64,000 nt of DNA, taken from Marinomonas piezotolerans (GTDB lineage Bacteria > Pseudomonadota > Gammaproteobacteria > Pseudomonadales > Marinomonadaceae). The stretch lies in assembly GCF_003362755.1 (NCBI RefSeq), contig NZ_QKRA01000002.1:248001-312000 (forward strand), in the 5' to 3' direction. Both the position numbers and the translations under genes were made by a program. The notes under the pieces were generated by a model. It ran no database searches and was not told where the DNA came from. It saw nothing but the letters and a program-made list of their open reading frames with translations. Positions 44,200 through 51,915 of this stretch are shown in pieces. The stretch's first letter is position 1. Every line of letters begins with the position of its first letter.

Positions 44200-45811
44200 T
44201 GTAAAGGGAAATCAAAATATCACTGTTGGTCGTGACCTAATCATTGATATAGATGAAATCAAACGATCCGATTTCAAGTTGTATAAAGTAATTGACAACA
44301 AACTTAATTCAATTGATGAGTTTGTAGGAAGGTATGTGACTGGAGTGCAGTCTCATACAAAAAAAGATCCTGAACCCTTCAGAAGTTCAATAATCATTGA
44401 ATCAATGGGCAAGATCGGAATTCCAATTGGAGTCGCTATTCAGGCAGTTGGAGATGCCTCGAATAAAGTTGTCTCGCAAAAAAATGAACAAGAAACTGTG
44501 GTCAAATCTTCTTTCGTCAGAAAATGTGTTACTGAATCTCTTTATTCATTGGATGGCGACCGGTGGGAAGACTACGAAATTGAGGCTTGGGCCGAATCTT
44601 ATATTCGCAGATATGGGACGGAAACAATTATAAAAGTTGTTGGCGACCCAGAAGGAAATGAACTCGTTGAAAAAGATCTTGCAATTTCGTATTTTTTGGA
44701 TGTTGTAATACCTGACGTTTATCGTTTAATCATGAAAGATGCAGGCATTCAAATTTCATGCGCTCCACTTAAGAAGGTCGCTTCCAAAAGTATGCAGCGA
44801 CGTATGGCAGAGAAGATAATCGATGCAGTTCATGCTTTAGATCTTTACAGAATCCATTATTCTGTATTGATTGCACTATCAAAAGAGATGGCACTGCAAC
44901 CCCCTCACCCGTGGTTTTCTCCAACAGTCAGAGAGTTTCAAACAGTCAATTATCATTATGAGCGGTATAAGCTTAACAATAGAAAAGCTAAGGCCGCCCA
45001 AGAGGTTTCAGACTATGGGGCACTGTATTACTCAATTAAGGAAGTTGTAGAACACAGTTGTGCTGCTATCATGGGCTATTACTCCATTTATATGGGGTGT
45101 GGCCCATTGTCATCTTTTTATGTTCTCCAGTCTGTTGTCCGCGATATATGTCGAGGAGAGGAGTCTGATTCATGTATAATTTTTCGTCTTGAAGAATTAA
45201 AAGCAGACCTTAAAAGATCAGAAATTGAGGAAGAACAGTTTGCAGCGTTGCTGCGTAGGATTAGAAAACGAATAGAATCTACAAAGAAGAAAGAGGTGCT
45301 TGAATTAGAATCTCTCTATATAGACGCAGAAGAGCTTGCACATATAACTACTACCTTGATTGCGAGCTTTATTCGTGTTGAGAAAGAAAAAAAATTAAGA
45401 AAAGAAAGAAAGGATTTAACGCTTAGCGATATATTTCTAGGGTTTCCATTCCTTGAGTGGGAGTGGCATGTAAGCCAAGAGGCATTTTGGATAACGCATC
45501 ATTACGACACGCCTTGTTTTTCTAATATCAAACCAAAAATTTTGATTGTTCCAATTGTCGACGATGAAGGCGTCAATCAAAAAATTAATGCATGGCTTAC
45601 AGAGGCAGGAAAATTTAAAATTGCTTGCAACGCCATTTTTTTTATATCTAAAAATATAATAGATATAGAAAATAAATTAAATTCTACGAGTCATGAAATC
45701 AATCTAAATCTGGTTTCAATAACCGAAAACGAGTTATTGCAGGCGGCATTTATAAGCAATCCGTGGGATATATTAGAGAAGATTATATTTGAACGGTGTA
45801 GAACGGTATAA
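44186..45811 (+). CDS. Large hypothetical protein of a two-gene cassette
   Basis: No family is recognised. The 541-residue protein begins MDKISVKGNQNITVGRDL, a strand-turn motif like those seen at the N-termini of some bacterial conflict-system proteins. The middle is helical; about residues 330-400 form a charged, coiled-coil-like stretch (rich in EE, KK and RR). The last 120 residues look like a separate alpha/beta domain with ILIVPIVDDEGVNQKINAWL and CNAIFFISKN. Composition is AT-rich. The unit of membrane peptide plus large cytoplasmic protein inside an integron cassette fits the style of phage-defence cassettes, but nothing in the sequence proves a function. Confidence 0.65.
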   Translation: MDKISVKGNQNITVGRDLIIDIDEIKRSDFKLYKVIDNKLNSIDEFVGRYVTGVQSHTKKDPEPFRSSIIIESMGKIGIPIGVAIQAVGDASNKVVSQKNEQETVVKSSFVRKCVTESLYSLDGDRWEDYEIEAWAESYIRRYGTETIIKVVGDPEGNELVEKDLAISYFLDVVIPDVYRLIMKDAGIQISCAPLKKVASKSMQRRMAEKIIDAVHALDLYRIHYSVLIALSKEMALQPPHPWFSPTVREFQTVNYHYERYKLNNRKAKAAQEVSDYGALYYSIKEVVEHSCAAIMGYYSIYMGCGPLSSFYVLQSVVRDICRGEESDSCIIFRLEELKADLKRSEIEEEQFAALLRRIRKRIESTKKKEVLELESLYIDAEELAHITTTLIASFIRVEKEKKLRKERKDLTLSDIFLGFPFLEWEWHVSQEAFWITHHYDTPCFSNIKPKILIVPIVDDEGVNQKINAWLTEAGKFKIACNAIFFISKNIIDIENKLNSTSHEINLNLVSITENELLQAAFISNPWDILEKIIFERCRTV

Positions 45812-45905
45812 CAATTCAAAGCACATGGACTTGATAAAGCTGTCACCTTTTTTTGTTCCAAAAAGCCGCTAACTTCACCAAGCCGATGTTTGAGGCTTTA
45901 TAAAC
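45806..45905 (+). repeat. attC-like site, diverged right end
   Basis: Left end GTATAAC; stem ACATGGACTTG against CAAGCCGATGT (two mismatches). The right end reads GGCTTTATAAAC where the equivalent site at 49587 has GCGTTATACAC. Confidence 0.6.
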
Positions 45906-45910
45906 AAACC

Positions 45911-46276
45911 ATGAAATCATCCTATAAAACTGTTTTCATAATCTTTGTCTCATTTATCATATCTGAGGTAGTAGACGAATACTTTCATATTACATGGGGC
46001 ACTCAAGAGTTTACGCTCACTGCCCACATAATATTTCTCGATATTTGTCTGATCATATGGTGTAAACAGCATGGAAGAGAAAATGGGCACAGAGAGCTTA
46101 AAATGTACCCTATTCTCTGCGCTTTGATTGGATTCATCGGTGTCCCCGCCTATGCATACAGGTTTTATGGCTTTAACGGCGGGACAGTTCTTCTATTCAA
46201 AGCTATTGTTGTTTTAGTTGTTACTGACATATGTTCATTAGGTGCCGCGACTCTCTTTTCGACATTTTATGTATAA
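45911..46276 (+). CDS. Duplicated membrane cassette protein, copy 1
   Basis: The 121-residue protein has four predicted membrane segments (about 4-22, 35-52, 67-86, 92-116) and no known family. It starts at ATG 45911 without a ribosome site, close after the attC right end, which is usual in cassettes read from a neighbour. A second copy at 49601 differs by only a few residues (for example F11/V, L36/I, I46/F). The stop overlaps the next attC. Confidence 0.62.
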   Translation: MKSSYKTVFIIFVSFIISEVVDEYFHITWGTQEFTLTAHIIFLDICLIIWCKQHGRENGHRELKMYPILCALIGFIGVPAYAYRFYGFNGGTVLLFKAIVVLVVTDICSLGAATLFSTFYV

Positions 46277-46327
46277 CAAACGCATTAAATCGCTCGCAAG
46301 CTCGCGCCTATTACGTCAGCGTTACAT
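46271..46327 (+). repeat. Short attC site
   Basis: GTATAAC at the left, GCGTTACAT at the right, stem around CGCTCGCAAGCTCGCG. It recurs with two base changes at 49961-50017. Confidence 0.62.
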
Positions 46328-46334
46328 TACCAGA

Positions 46335-46357
46335 GTAATCAGGGTCAGATGAAAATT
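46335..46357. repeat. 23-base direct repeat, left copy
   Basis: Begins GTAATCAGGGTCAGATGAAA. The right copy is at 47561-47583 with one base changed (GTAATCGGGG). The pair brackets the block with the DUF6998-like gene and the AGCS fragment. Similar GGGTCAGA motifs are common at dispersed-repeat junctions in proteobacteria. Confidence 0.65.
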
Positions 46358-46399
46358 CATCGGATTTTATCTGACCAAACAACTTAGAAGAGGACTCAA

Positions 46400-46873
46400 G
46401 TGCACCTCAAAGAAATGAAAGTTAAAGAGCTGCTACAGCTACAAGCTTCAATCACCGATGAGCTTAAAGACAGAGGTGTAGTGAGAACCCAGAATAATCC
46501 ATTGGGTGATTACACAGAATGGCTTGTGGCAAATGCACTAGACCTTGAGCTTGAGGCTAACTCCAAGGCGGGATACGACGGAGTAAGTAAGGCTGGTGTT
46601 CGAGTTCAGATAAAGGGGCGAAGAGTTACTCCCAAAAACAACTCTAGGCAACTTAGTGCCATTCGAAAGTACGATGAAAAAGACTTCGATGAACTGGCGG
46701 CTGTGGTATACAACGAGAACTTTGATGTAATCGACGCATTGCTAATACCTTATGAGGTAGTTGGAGAGTATGCTTTGTATCGAGAGCATGTTAATGCTCA
46801 TATTTTAATACTCAAAGGGCCAATTCTTTCTGACCCTAGAGTTAAGTGTATTAAACATGCTGTGTGTGGCTAA
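46400..46873 (+). CDS. DUF6998-like cassette protein, possible PD-(D/E)XK nuclease fold
   Basis: The start is GTG 46400 behind GAGGA (or ATG 46415). The 157-residue protein holds PLGDYTEWLVANAL, NSKAGYDGVSKAGVRVQIKGRRVTP and SRQLSAIRKYDEKDFDELAAVVYNE. This pattern, an early glutamate, a GYD and a QxKGR, is typical of small proteins annotated as DUF6998, and recalls restriction-like nuclease folds. Activity is unproven. It lies between the X cassette and the AGCS fragment, inside the direct repeats. Confidence 0.62.
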   Translation: MHLKEMKVKELLQLQASITDELKDRGVVRTQNNPLGDYTEWLVANALDLELEANSKAGYDGVSKAGVRVQIKGRRVTPKNNSRQLSAIRKYDEKDFDELAAVVYNENFDVIDALLIPYEVVGEYALYREHVNAHILILKGPILSDPRVKCIKHAVCG

Positions 46874-46935
46874 CAATATTAGTAAGAGGGATACCAAACC
46901 TCTACTCCCATTTGACCTCAAGCGCGGCATTAACA
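46869..46935 (+). repeat. Degenerate attC-like region after the DUF6998-like gene
   Basis: GGCTAACAATATTAG at the left; arms AGTAAGAGG and CCTCTACT pair around GATACCAAA; the right end (GCGGCATTAAC) lacks a clean GTT. Probably a decayed attC. Confidence 0.35.
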
Positions 46936-46964
46936 ATTACTCCACTAACCTATCTCCAAAAACA

Positions 46965-46986
46965 AAGCCCGCACAAGGCGGGCTTC
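46965..46986 (-). terminator. Hairpin after the AGCS fragment
   Basis: AAGCCCGC and GCGGGCTT arms, homologous in position to the terminator of the intact AGCS gene at 50240-50267 but changed in sequence. Confidence 0.6.
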
Positions 46987-47008
46987 ATCACCAAATCTAA
47001 TAGCTTAT

Positions 47009-47560
47009 AACACCATCAATCCTGCTTTGGCTTTTCATTCCAAACGCTTAGATCGATGTCCTGTTGTACTTCTTGGAAATCATCTGGATTAAACACAGGC
47101 GTGTGGGTTTTGTTTTGGGTGAAGTAGTCTTTGGTCAGTTTTACGACTAGGCCAGAGAGCAAGACGATGGCGACTAGGTTGATGGTTGCCATTAAGCCCA
47201 TCGCTGCATCGGCGGCGTTAAACACCATCGCGACACTTTCGTATGCGCCCCAAGGGATCATAGCCAGAGCAAGTACGCGTAAAACGAAGATGCCCGGTTC
47301 ACTCGCCCATTTAAGGTAGGTGAGTGCGTTCTCTGCGTAGCTGTAGTTACCGATGATGGAGGTGAAGGCGAAGAAGAATATCGCAATCGCGACGAAGTAT
47401 TGGCCAGTATCACCAATGTGATGAGACAGGGCAGTTTGCGTTAGTACGATGCCTGATTCGCCGTTGCCTAATACACCGGAGAGCAAAATCATGAGTGCCG
47501 TTGCGGTACAGATTAGTAGGGTATCAATGAAGACGCCGAGTGCTTGCACCATGCCTTGAG
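47009..47560 (-). pseudogene. Truncated second copy of the AGCS symporter gene (C-terminal part)
   Basis: This 550-base stretch is about 97% identical to 50295-50846, the last 178 codons and 3-prime flank of the intact AGCS gene. It ends abruptly at the CCTTGAG of the sequence encoding SQGMVQALG, where the direct repeat GTAATCGGGG takes over. The remaining frame is open but lacks the first two thirds of the carrier, so it cannot encode a working symporter. Confidence 0.88.
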
Positions 47561-47583
47561 GTAATCGGGGTCAGATGAAAATT
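47561..47583. repeat. 23-base direct repeat, right copy
   Basis: Begins GTAATCGGGGTCAGATGAAA at the exact end of AGCS homology. See the left copy at 46335-46357. Confidence 0.65.
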
Positions 47584-47599
47584 AACTCATAGACGCCAA

Positions 47600-48045
47600 A
47601 TCCTCGAACTTCTGTAGGTCGACTTTAGTCCGTCAACCACAAACCACCCAACGCCTCAGACAACCAGCCTCCATGCAATTCAATTCGCTTGCGCATTGTC
47701 TTGCTTCGTTCCTTAGCTTCGACCTTCCCCTTGTAAAGAGCACGCGAATCAAAAGCATGGAGGCTCGTATCAAGGTCAATATTATTGGAAATGCTGGAAG
47801 AATAGCTTAGTCTGTAGTCAATGCAGTCATGGATGACGAAAAACCCGCCTTTACTTCCTCTCTGACACGCACGGTTATTTAGAAAAACGCGCACGCTTGC
47901 TCTAACAGCGAGAGAGCATATGAGAATTCTATTTAACCCTTTAATATCAAGCGTTTAGAGTTATAGGCCTTATAAAGACTAAACAGAATAACGCGCATGC
48001 ACGGCTTATTGTATAAACGAGCATGCGCGTTAACAAAATGTTAGC
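47600..48045. repeat. Repeat module D ahead of the GFA cassette
   Basis: Holds the TCCTCGAACTTCTGTAGG block, a REP-type hairpin (47618-47633), an inverted-repeat element (47671-47760), the linker TACTTCCTCTCTGACACGCA (about 47853), a stretch with no recognised feature (47900-47985), and the terminal palindrome TAACGCGCATGC ... GCATGCGCGTTA (47989-48032) followed by ACAAAATGTTAGC. In this copy the palindrome arms are perfect over 12 bases. The GFA gene starts 20 bases later. Confidence 0.78.
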
Positions 48046-48065
48046 TACCAAAAAGAGAGGGTGTC

Positions 48066-48467
48066 ATGAGTTTGAAAGGAAGTTGTCTATGCGGTGGTAT
48101 CCGTTACCAGATTGATGGTGAGCTTAGCCCTGCTATGTTTTGTCACTGCGGGAAATGCCGGAAGTCTAATGGTTCTGCTTTTGCTTTGAATGCTCCAGTT
48201 AAGTCGTCTGACTTCAAATTGTTGTCGGGAGAGAATCTTTTACGAAGTTATGCGTCTTCAGAGGACGCCAAGCGTTTCTTCTGTGAAAATTGTGGTTCCC
48301 CAATATACAGTAAGCGTATGTCGATGCCGGAAATTCTGCGGCTTCGAGTGGGGACCTTGGATGATGAGATCGCAATAGAAAAGGTGAGTCATATTTTTGT
48401 GGCGAGTAAAGCAGCATGGGACGACATTCAGGATGACTTACCTCAATTTGCAGAGCGCCCCGAGTGA
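48066..48467 (+). CDS. GFA/CENP-V-family zinc protein, cassette-borne
   Basis: The 133-residue protein begins at ATG 48066 after GAGAGGG. It has the GFA cysteine set: CLCGGIRY (about 7-14), FCHCGKCRKSNGSAF (about 26-40) and FCENCGSPIY (about 76-85). GFA-like proteins are frequent integron cargo, and are annotated after a glutathione-formaldehyde enzyme although most are untested. It is followed four bases later by an attC. It is not a close copy of the GFA gene at 10157. Confidence 0.85.
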   Translation: MSLKGSCLCGGIRYQIDGELSPAMFCHCGKCRKSNGSAFALNAPVKSSDFKLLSGENLLRSYASSEDAKRFFCENCGSPIYSKRMSMPEILRLRVGTLDDEIAIEKVSHIFVASKAAWDDIQDDLPQFAERPE

Positions 48468-48470
48468 AAT

Positions 48471-48554
48471 AGCTAACAAGGCCAGTCACGGTGACGTCTA
48501 CTCCATTGCGGCTTCGCCTTCATTTCGTAGCCGCGCGTGCTGGCGGCGTTAGCA
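48471..48554 (+). repeat. attC site
   Basis: AGCTAAC at the left, GCGTTAGCA at the right; stems GCCAGTCACG/CGTGCTGGC and GCGGC/GCCGC with one unpaired base. Confidence 0.8.
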
Positions 48555-48570
48555 CCCGCAGGAGGATAAT

Positions 48571-49503
48571 ATGAGAGTTAATAAATATGAACTAACTGAC
48601 ACAATTGCTTCTCCAGTAAAAAGAGAAGTGCGCCAGCGTTGCGGTTTCGGTTGCGTAAACTGTGGTAATGCGGTTTATCAATATGAGCATTTAGAGCCTA
48701 CTTTTGCTGAAGCGAAGGAACACAACCCGGATCACATAGTTTTATTGTGTGGTGGTTGTCACGATAGAGTCTCAAGAAAAATTTTATCAAAAGAAACAAT
48801 AAAAGTTCGTTCTCAAAACCCAATCTGTAAGCAAAAGGGATTCTCATTCGGTCCATTTGATTTAGGGTTAGTTGAGCCAACAGTGAAAATCGGAACTTTA
48901 ACCTGTAAAAATGTAGCGTCACTTATTCAAATAGATGGCGAGTCAATTTTTTCCATCAAAAAGCCAGAGTGTGAAGGTGCACCATTCCGTATTAATGCCT
49001 ACCTCGCGGATCGCGATGGTGCTGAGGTTTTAAAAATAACAGATAATGAGTGGGTTACTTCAACGTCCAATTGGGATGTTGAAGTTGTAGGACCCAAAAT
49101 AACAATTAGAAAAGCTCTTGGTGACATTACCTTAGTTTTACGCACTGAGGTTCCGCATAGCTTAATTGTTGAACGCCTAGAGATGGTTCATCGCGGTGTT
49201 AAAATTAGCTGTCGTGAAAGCAGTAACCTAGAAGTCATTACAAGAAGTGGGCAAGTCTTGAAGTCCACGTCAATGAATATCACAGGCTGCAAAGTTGGCT
49301 TTGATATATCAAACAACTCCTTAGCTATAGGTGTTGGTGGTGGTAGTGTTTACATTGGCAATATGACTATCGGGCAACAGCCTACTTGTCCTATCCCGTT
49401 TCCCTCAAACCCTAAAGTAATATCAAGGAAAGTTGGTAGGAATGAATCTTGCCCATGCCAAAGTGGGAAAAAATACAAAAAGTGTTGTGGTAGTCTGTGC
49501 TAA
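48571..49503 (+). CDS. HNH-nuclease-like protein with C-terminal SEC-C zinc motif
   Basis: The 310-residue protein begins at ATG 48571 after AGGAGGA. Residues about 20-70 look like an HNH zinc-finger nuclease: RCGFGCVNCGN, then YEHLEP, then DHIVLLCGGCHDRV, which gives the two CxxC pairs and the histidines. Residues 90-275 are strand-rich and unknown, including a glycine-rich IGVGGGSVYIGNMTIG. The last 21 residues are a SEC-C motif (VGRNESCPCQSGKKYKKCCG). SEC-C domains bind zinc and occur in SecA and in many defence proteins. The cassette setting suggests a nuclease effector, by inference. Confidence 0.72.
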   Translation: MRVNKYELTDTIASPVKREVRQRCGFGCVNCGNAVYQYEHLEPTFAEAKEHNPDHIVLLCGGCHDRVSRKILSKETIKVRSQNPICKQKGFSFGPFDLGLVEPTVKIGTLTCKNVASLIQIDGESIFSIKKPECEGAPFRINAYLADRDGAEVLKITDNEWVTSTSNWDVEVVGPKITIRKALGDITLVLRTEVPHSLIVERLEMVHRGVKISCRESSNLEVITRSGQVLKSTSMNITGCKVGFDISNNSLAIGVGGGSVYIGNMTIGQQPTCPIPFPSNPKVISRKVGRNESCPCQSGKKYKKCCGSLC

Positions 49504-49593
49504 CAAAGCATTGAAGGGTGATTCGCAATGCTTGGCGTTTCGGTTCGCTCAAGTATAGCCAAGCGCCGCTGACACACTAATGCGGCGTTATAC
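49498..49593 (+). repeat. attC site
   Basis: GTGCTAAC at the left, GCGGCGTTATAC at the right; stems GCATT/AATGC and GCTTGGC/GCCAAGC. Confidence 0.8.
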
Positions 49594-49600
49594 ACAAACC

Positions 49601-49966
49601 ATGAAATCATCCTATAAAACTATTATCGTAATCTTTGTTTCATCTATCATATCTGAGGTAGTAGACGAATATTTTCATATTACACGGGGCACTCAAGAGT
49701 TTACGCTCATTGCCCACATAATATTTCTCGATATTTGTCTGTTCATATGGTGTAAACAGCATGGAAGAGAAAATGGGCACAGAGAGCTTAAAATGTACCC
49801 TATTCTCTGCGCTTTGATTGGTTTCATCGGTGTCCCCGCCTATGCATACAGGTTTTATGGCTTTAACGGCGGGACAGTTCTTCTATTCAAAGCTATTGTT
49901 GTTTTAGTTGTTACTGACATATGTTCATTAGGTGCCGCGACTCTCTTTTCGACATTTTATGTATAA
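49601..49966 (+). CDS. Duplicated membrane cassette protein, copy 2
   Basis: The 121-residue protein is nearly identical to the one at 45911, with four membrane segments. Copy 2 has an intact attC on both sides (left right-end GCGTTATAC, right GCGTTACAT), so it is likely nearer the ancestral arrangement. No ribosome site precedes the ATG. Confidence 0.62.
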   Translation: MKSSYKTIIVIFVSSIISEVVDEYFHITRGTQEFTLIAHIIFLDICLFIWCKQHGRENGHRELKMYPILCALIGFIGVPAYAYRFYGFNGGTVLLFKAIVVLVVTDICSLGAATLFSTFYV

Positions 49967-50017
49967 CAAACGCATTAAATCGCTCGCAAGTTCGCGCCTA
50001 TTACGCCAGCGTTACAT
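49961..50017 (+). repeat. Short attC site, second copy
   Basis: As at 46271-46327, with CAAGTTCG for CAAGCTCG and TTACGCC for TTACGTC. After GCGTTACATTACC the two copies diverge completely. Confidence 0.62.
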
Positions 50018-50023
50018 TACCCT

Positions 50024-50191
50024 GTAATATTGAGTCATGCTAAAGCTCAGCGAGCGGTATTAAGCCTTTCCGTATACAAGGAAAATCAGGCTAGTTATCG
50101 GTTCTATTTATCCCAAGGGTTTAAGGTGGTTAGTGAACAATTGGATGAGCACACTGGGCATCCAGAGTACACAATGAGTTTGGGCATATAA
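50024..50191 (+). pseudogene. C-terminal fragment of a GNAT acetyltransferase gene
   Basis: Reading toward the stop at 50189-50191 gives AVLSLSVYKENQASYRF, then YLSQGFKVVSEQL, a typical GNAT C-terminus (xVxxxNxxAxxFYxxxGF). The first half of the gene is missing: the frame begins at the end of the attC. The stop is merged with TATAACAAGCC, an attC-type left end, so this is the tail of a lost cassette, cut on its 5-prime side. Confidence 0.72.
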
Positions 50192-50239
50192 CAAGCCATT
50201 TAAATGGCATGGTTTAGCATTCCGCATATTTCAAACACA

Positions 50240-50267
50240 ACAAAGCCTGCACGAAGCAGGCTTTGTC
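50240..50267 (-). terminator. Terminator of the AGCS gene
   Basis: ACAAAGCCTGC and GCAGGCTTTGT arms around five bases, 35 bases beyond the stop codon on the minus strand. Confidence 0.75.
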
Positions 50268-50301
50268 AGCAGATCGAACGCTCAACAGCACTCAAACACT
50301 A

Positions 50302-51711
50302 TCAATCCTGCTTTGGCTTTTCATTCCAAACACTTAGGTCGATGTCCTGTTGTACTTCTTGGAAATCATCTGGATTAAACACAGGCGTGTGGGTTTTGTT
50401 CTGCGTGAAGTAGTCTTTGGTCAGTTTTACGACTAGGCCAGAGAGCAAGACGATGGCGACTAGGTTGATGGTTGCCATTAAGCCCATCGCTGCATCGGCG
50501 GCGTTAAACACCATCGCGACACTTTCGTATGCGCCCCAAGGGATCATAGCCAGAGCAAGCACGCGTAAAGCGAAGATGCCCGGTTTACTCGCCCATTTAA
50601 GGTAGGTGAGTGCGTTCTCTGCGTAGCTGTAGTTACCAATGATGGAGGTGAAGGCGAAGAAGAATATCGCAATCGCAACGAAGTATTGGCCGGTATCACC
50701 AATGTGATGAGACAGGGCAGTTTGCGTTAGTACGATGCCTGATTCACCGTTGCCTAATACACCGGATAGCAAAATCATGAGTGCCGTTGCGGTGCAGATT
50801 AGTAGCGTATCAATGAATACGCCGAGTGCTTGCACCATGCCTTGAGAGGATGGGTGGTGAGGGTTAGGCGTGGCGACCGCGGCAATGTTGGGGGCTGAGC
50901 CCATACCCGCTTCGTTGGAGAACAAACCACGTTTCACGCCGTTTAACAGCGCCCCTGCAACACCGCCAGCGGCTTGCTCCAAGCCGAATGCGCTTTTGAA
51001 AATCAGTGCGAACATGGCTGGTACTTCGGTGATGTTCATCGCAATTACAAACAGTGCCAGTGCTAAATAAGCGATGGCCATGAATGGCACGACAACCTCT
51101 GCGATGCGTGCAATTTTTCGGATGCCACCGAAGATAACAATGGCGGCGAGCCCCATAATGAGTAGCCCTGTCGCCAGTTTAGGGATACCAAACGCACCTT
51201 CCATCGCACCAGCAATCGAGTTGGCTTGTACGGCGTTAAACACTAAGCCAAAGGCCAAAATCAGTGCCAGCGAAAAGATCGCTCCCGCCCAAGGGGCTTT
51301 TAACCCTTTACTGATATAAAACGCAGGGCCACCACGAAGTTGACCATGTTGGTCACGCACTTTGTATAGCTGGGCCAACGTGCTTTCTGCGTATGCGGTC
51401 GCCATGCCGATCAAGGCAACGACCCACATCCAGAATATGGCACCCGCGCCACCGAGGGCCAAGGCTACTGCTACGCCAGCGAGGTTTCCGGTGCCGACAC
51501 GGGAGGCCAAACTGGTACACAGAGCCTGAAAAGGGGAGATCCCGCCACGATCCGCTTGGGGCGCTTTGAAGACCGTGCGAATGAATTCTGGGAAGTGACG
51601 AATTTGAATAAACCCTAAACGTAGGGTGAAATAGACCCCGACAGCCAGTAGGCCATATATCAGGATATATCCCCAAAAAAGGGTGTTTAGAGAATCAATA
51701 ATCATTGCCAT
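50302..51711 (-). CDS. Alanine/glycine:cation symporter (AGCS family)
   Basis: The 469-residue protein has about 11 membrane segments and the AGCS marks: ALCTSLASRVGTGNLAGVAVAL (about 65-86), GGPAFYISKGL (about 126-136) and KRGLFSNEAGMGSAPNIAA (about 264-282). It takes up alanine or glycine with sodium. It is the intact parent of the fragment at 47009-47560. Upstream is a G-run (51747-51754) and the NhaP2-type gene on the same strand. Confidence 0.93.
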   Translation of the reverse strand: MAMIIDSLNTLFWGYILIYGLLAVGVYFTLRLGFIQIRHFPEFIRTVFKAPQADRGGISPFQALCTSLASRVGTGNLAGVAVALALGGAGAIFWMWVVALIGMATAYAESTLAQLYKVRDQHGQLRGGPAFYISKGLKAPWAGAIFSLALILAFGLVFNAVQANSIAGAMEGAFGIPKLATGLLIMGLAAIVIFGGIRKIARIAEVVVPFMAIAYLALALFVIAMNITEVPAMFALIFKSAFGLEQAAGGVAGALLNGVKRGLFSNEAGMGSAPNIAAVATPNPHHPSSQGMVQALGVFIDTLLICTATALMILLSGVLGNGESGIVLTQTALSHHIGDTGQYFVAIAIFFFAFTSIIGNYSYAENALTYLKWASKPGIFALRVLALAMIPWGAYESVAMVFNAADAAMGLMATINLVAIVLLSGLVVKLTKDYFTQNKTHTPVFNPDDFQEVQQDIDLSVWNEKPKQD

Positions 51712-51915
51712 GAAGCACTCCCATCAGTCTTGTCATTATTTAATAGGGGGGGGATGGGCTCTGCTAGAGCCCAAGAGCTGCGACGCTTGTGGCGAGGCAA
51801 CTCTAAAAAAGGGGCAAGACTAGCGATCTGAGAGAATTTGACAAGGGTGGCGGCGGGGAATTGTCCCTTGTTGAGGCACTTTTCTTAAAATAGCCTTTTT
51901 TCGCGGCGATATTGG

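Noticed and set aside
47016..47552. A functional second symporter gene
   Set aside because: Only the last 178 codons are present; the homology is cut at the direct repeat.
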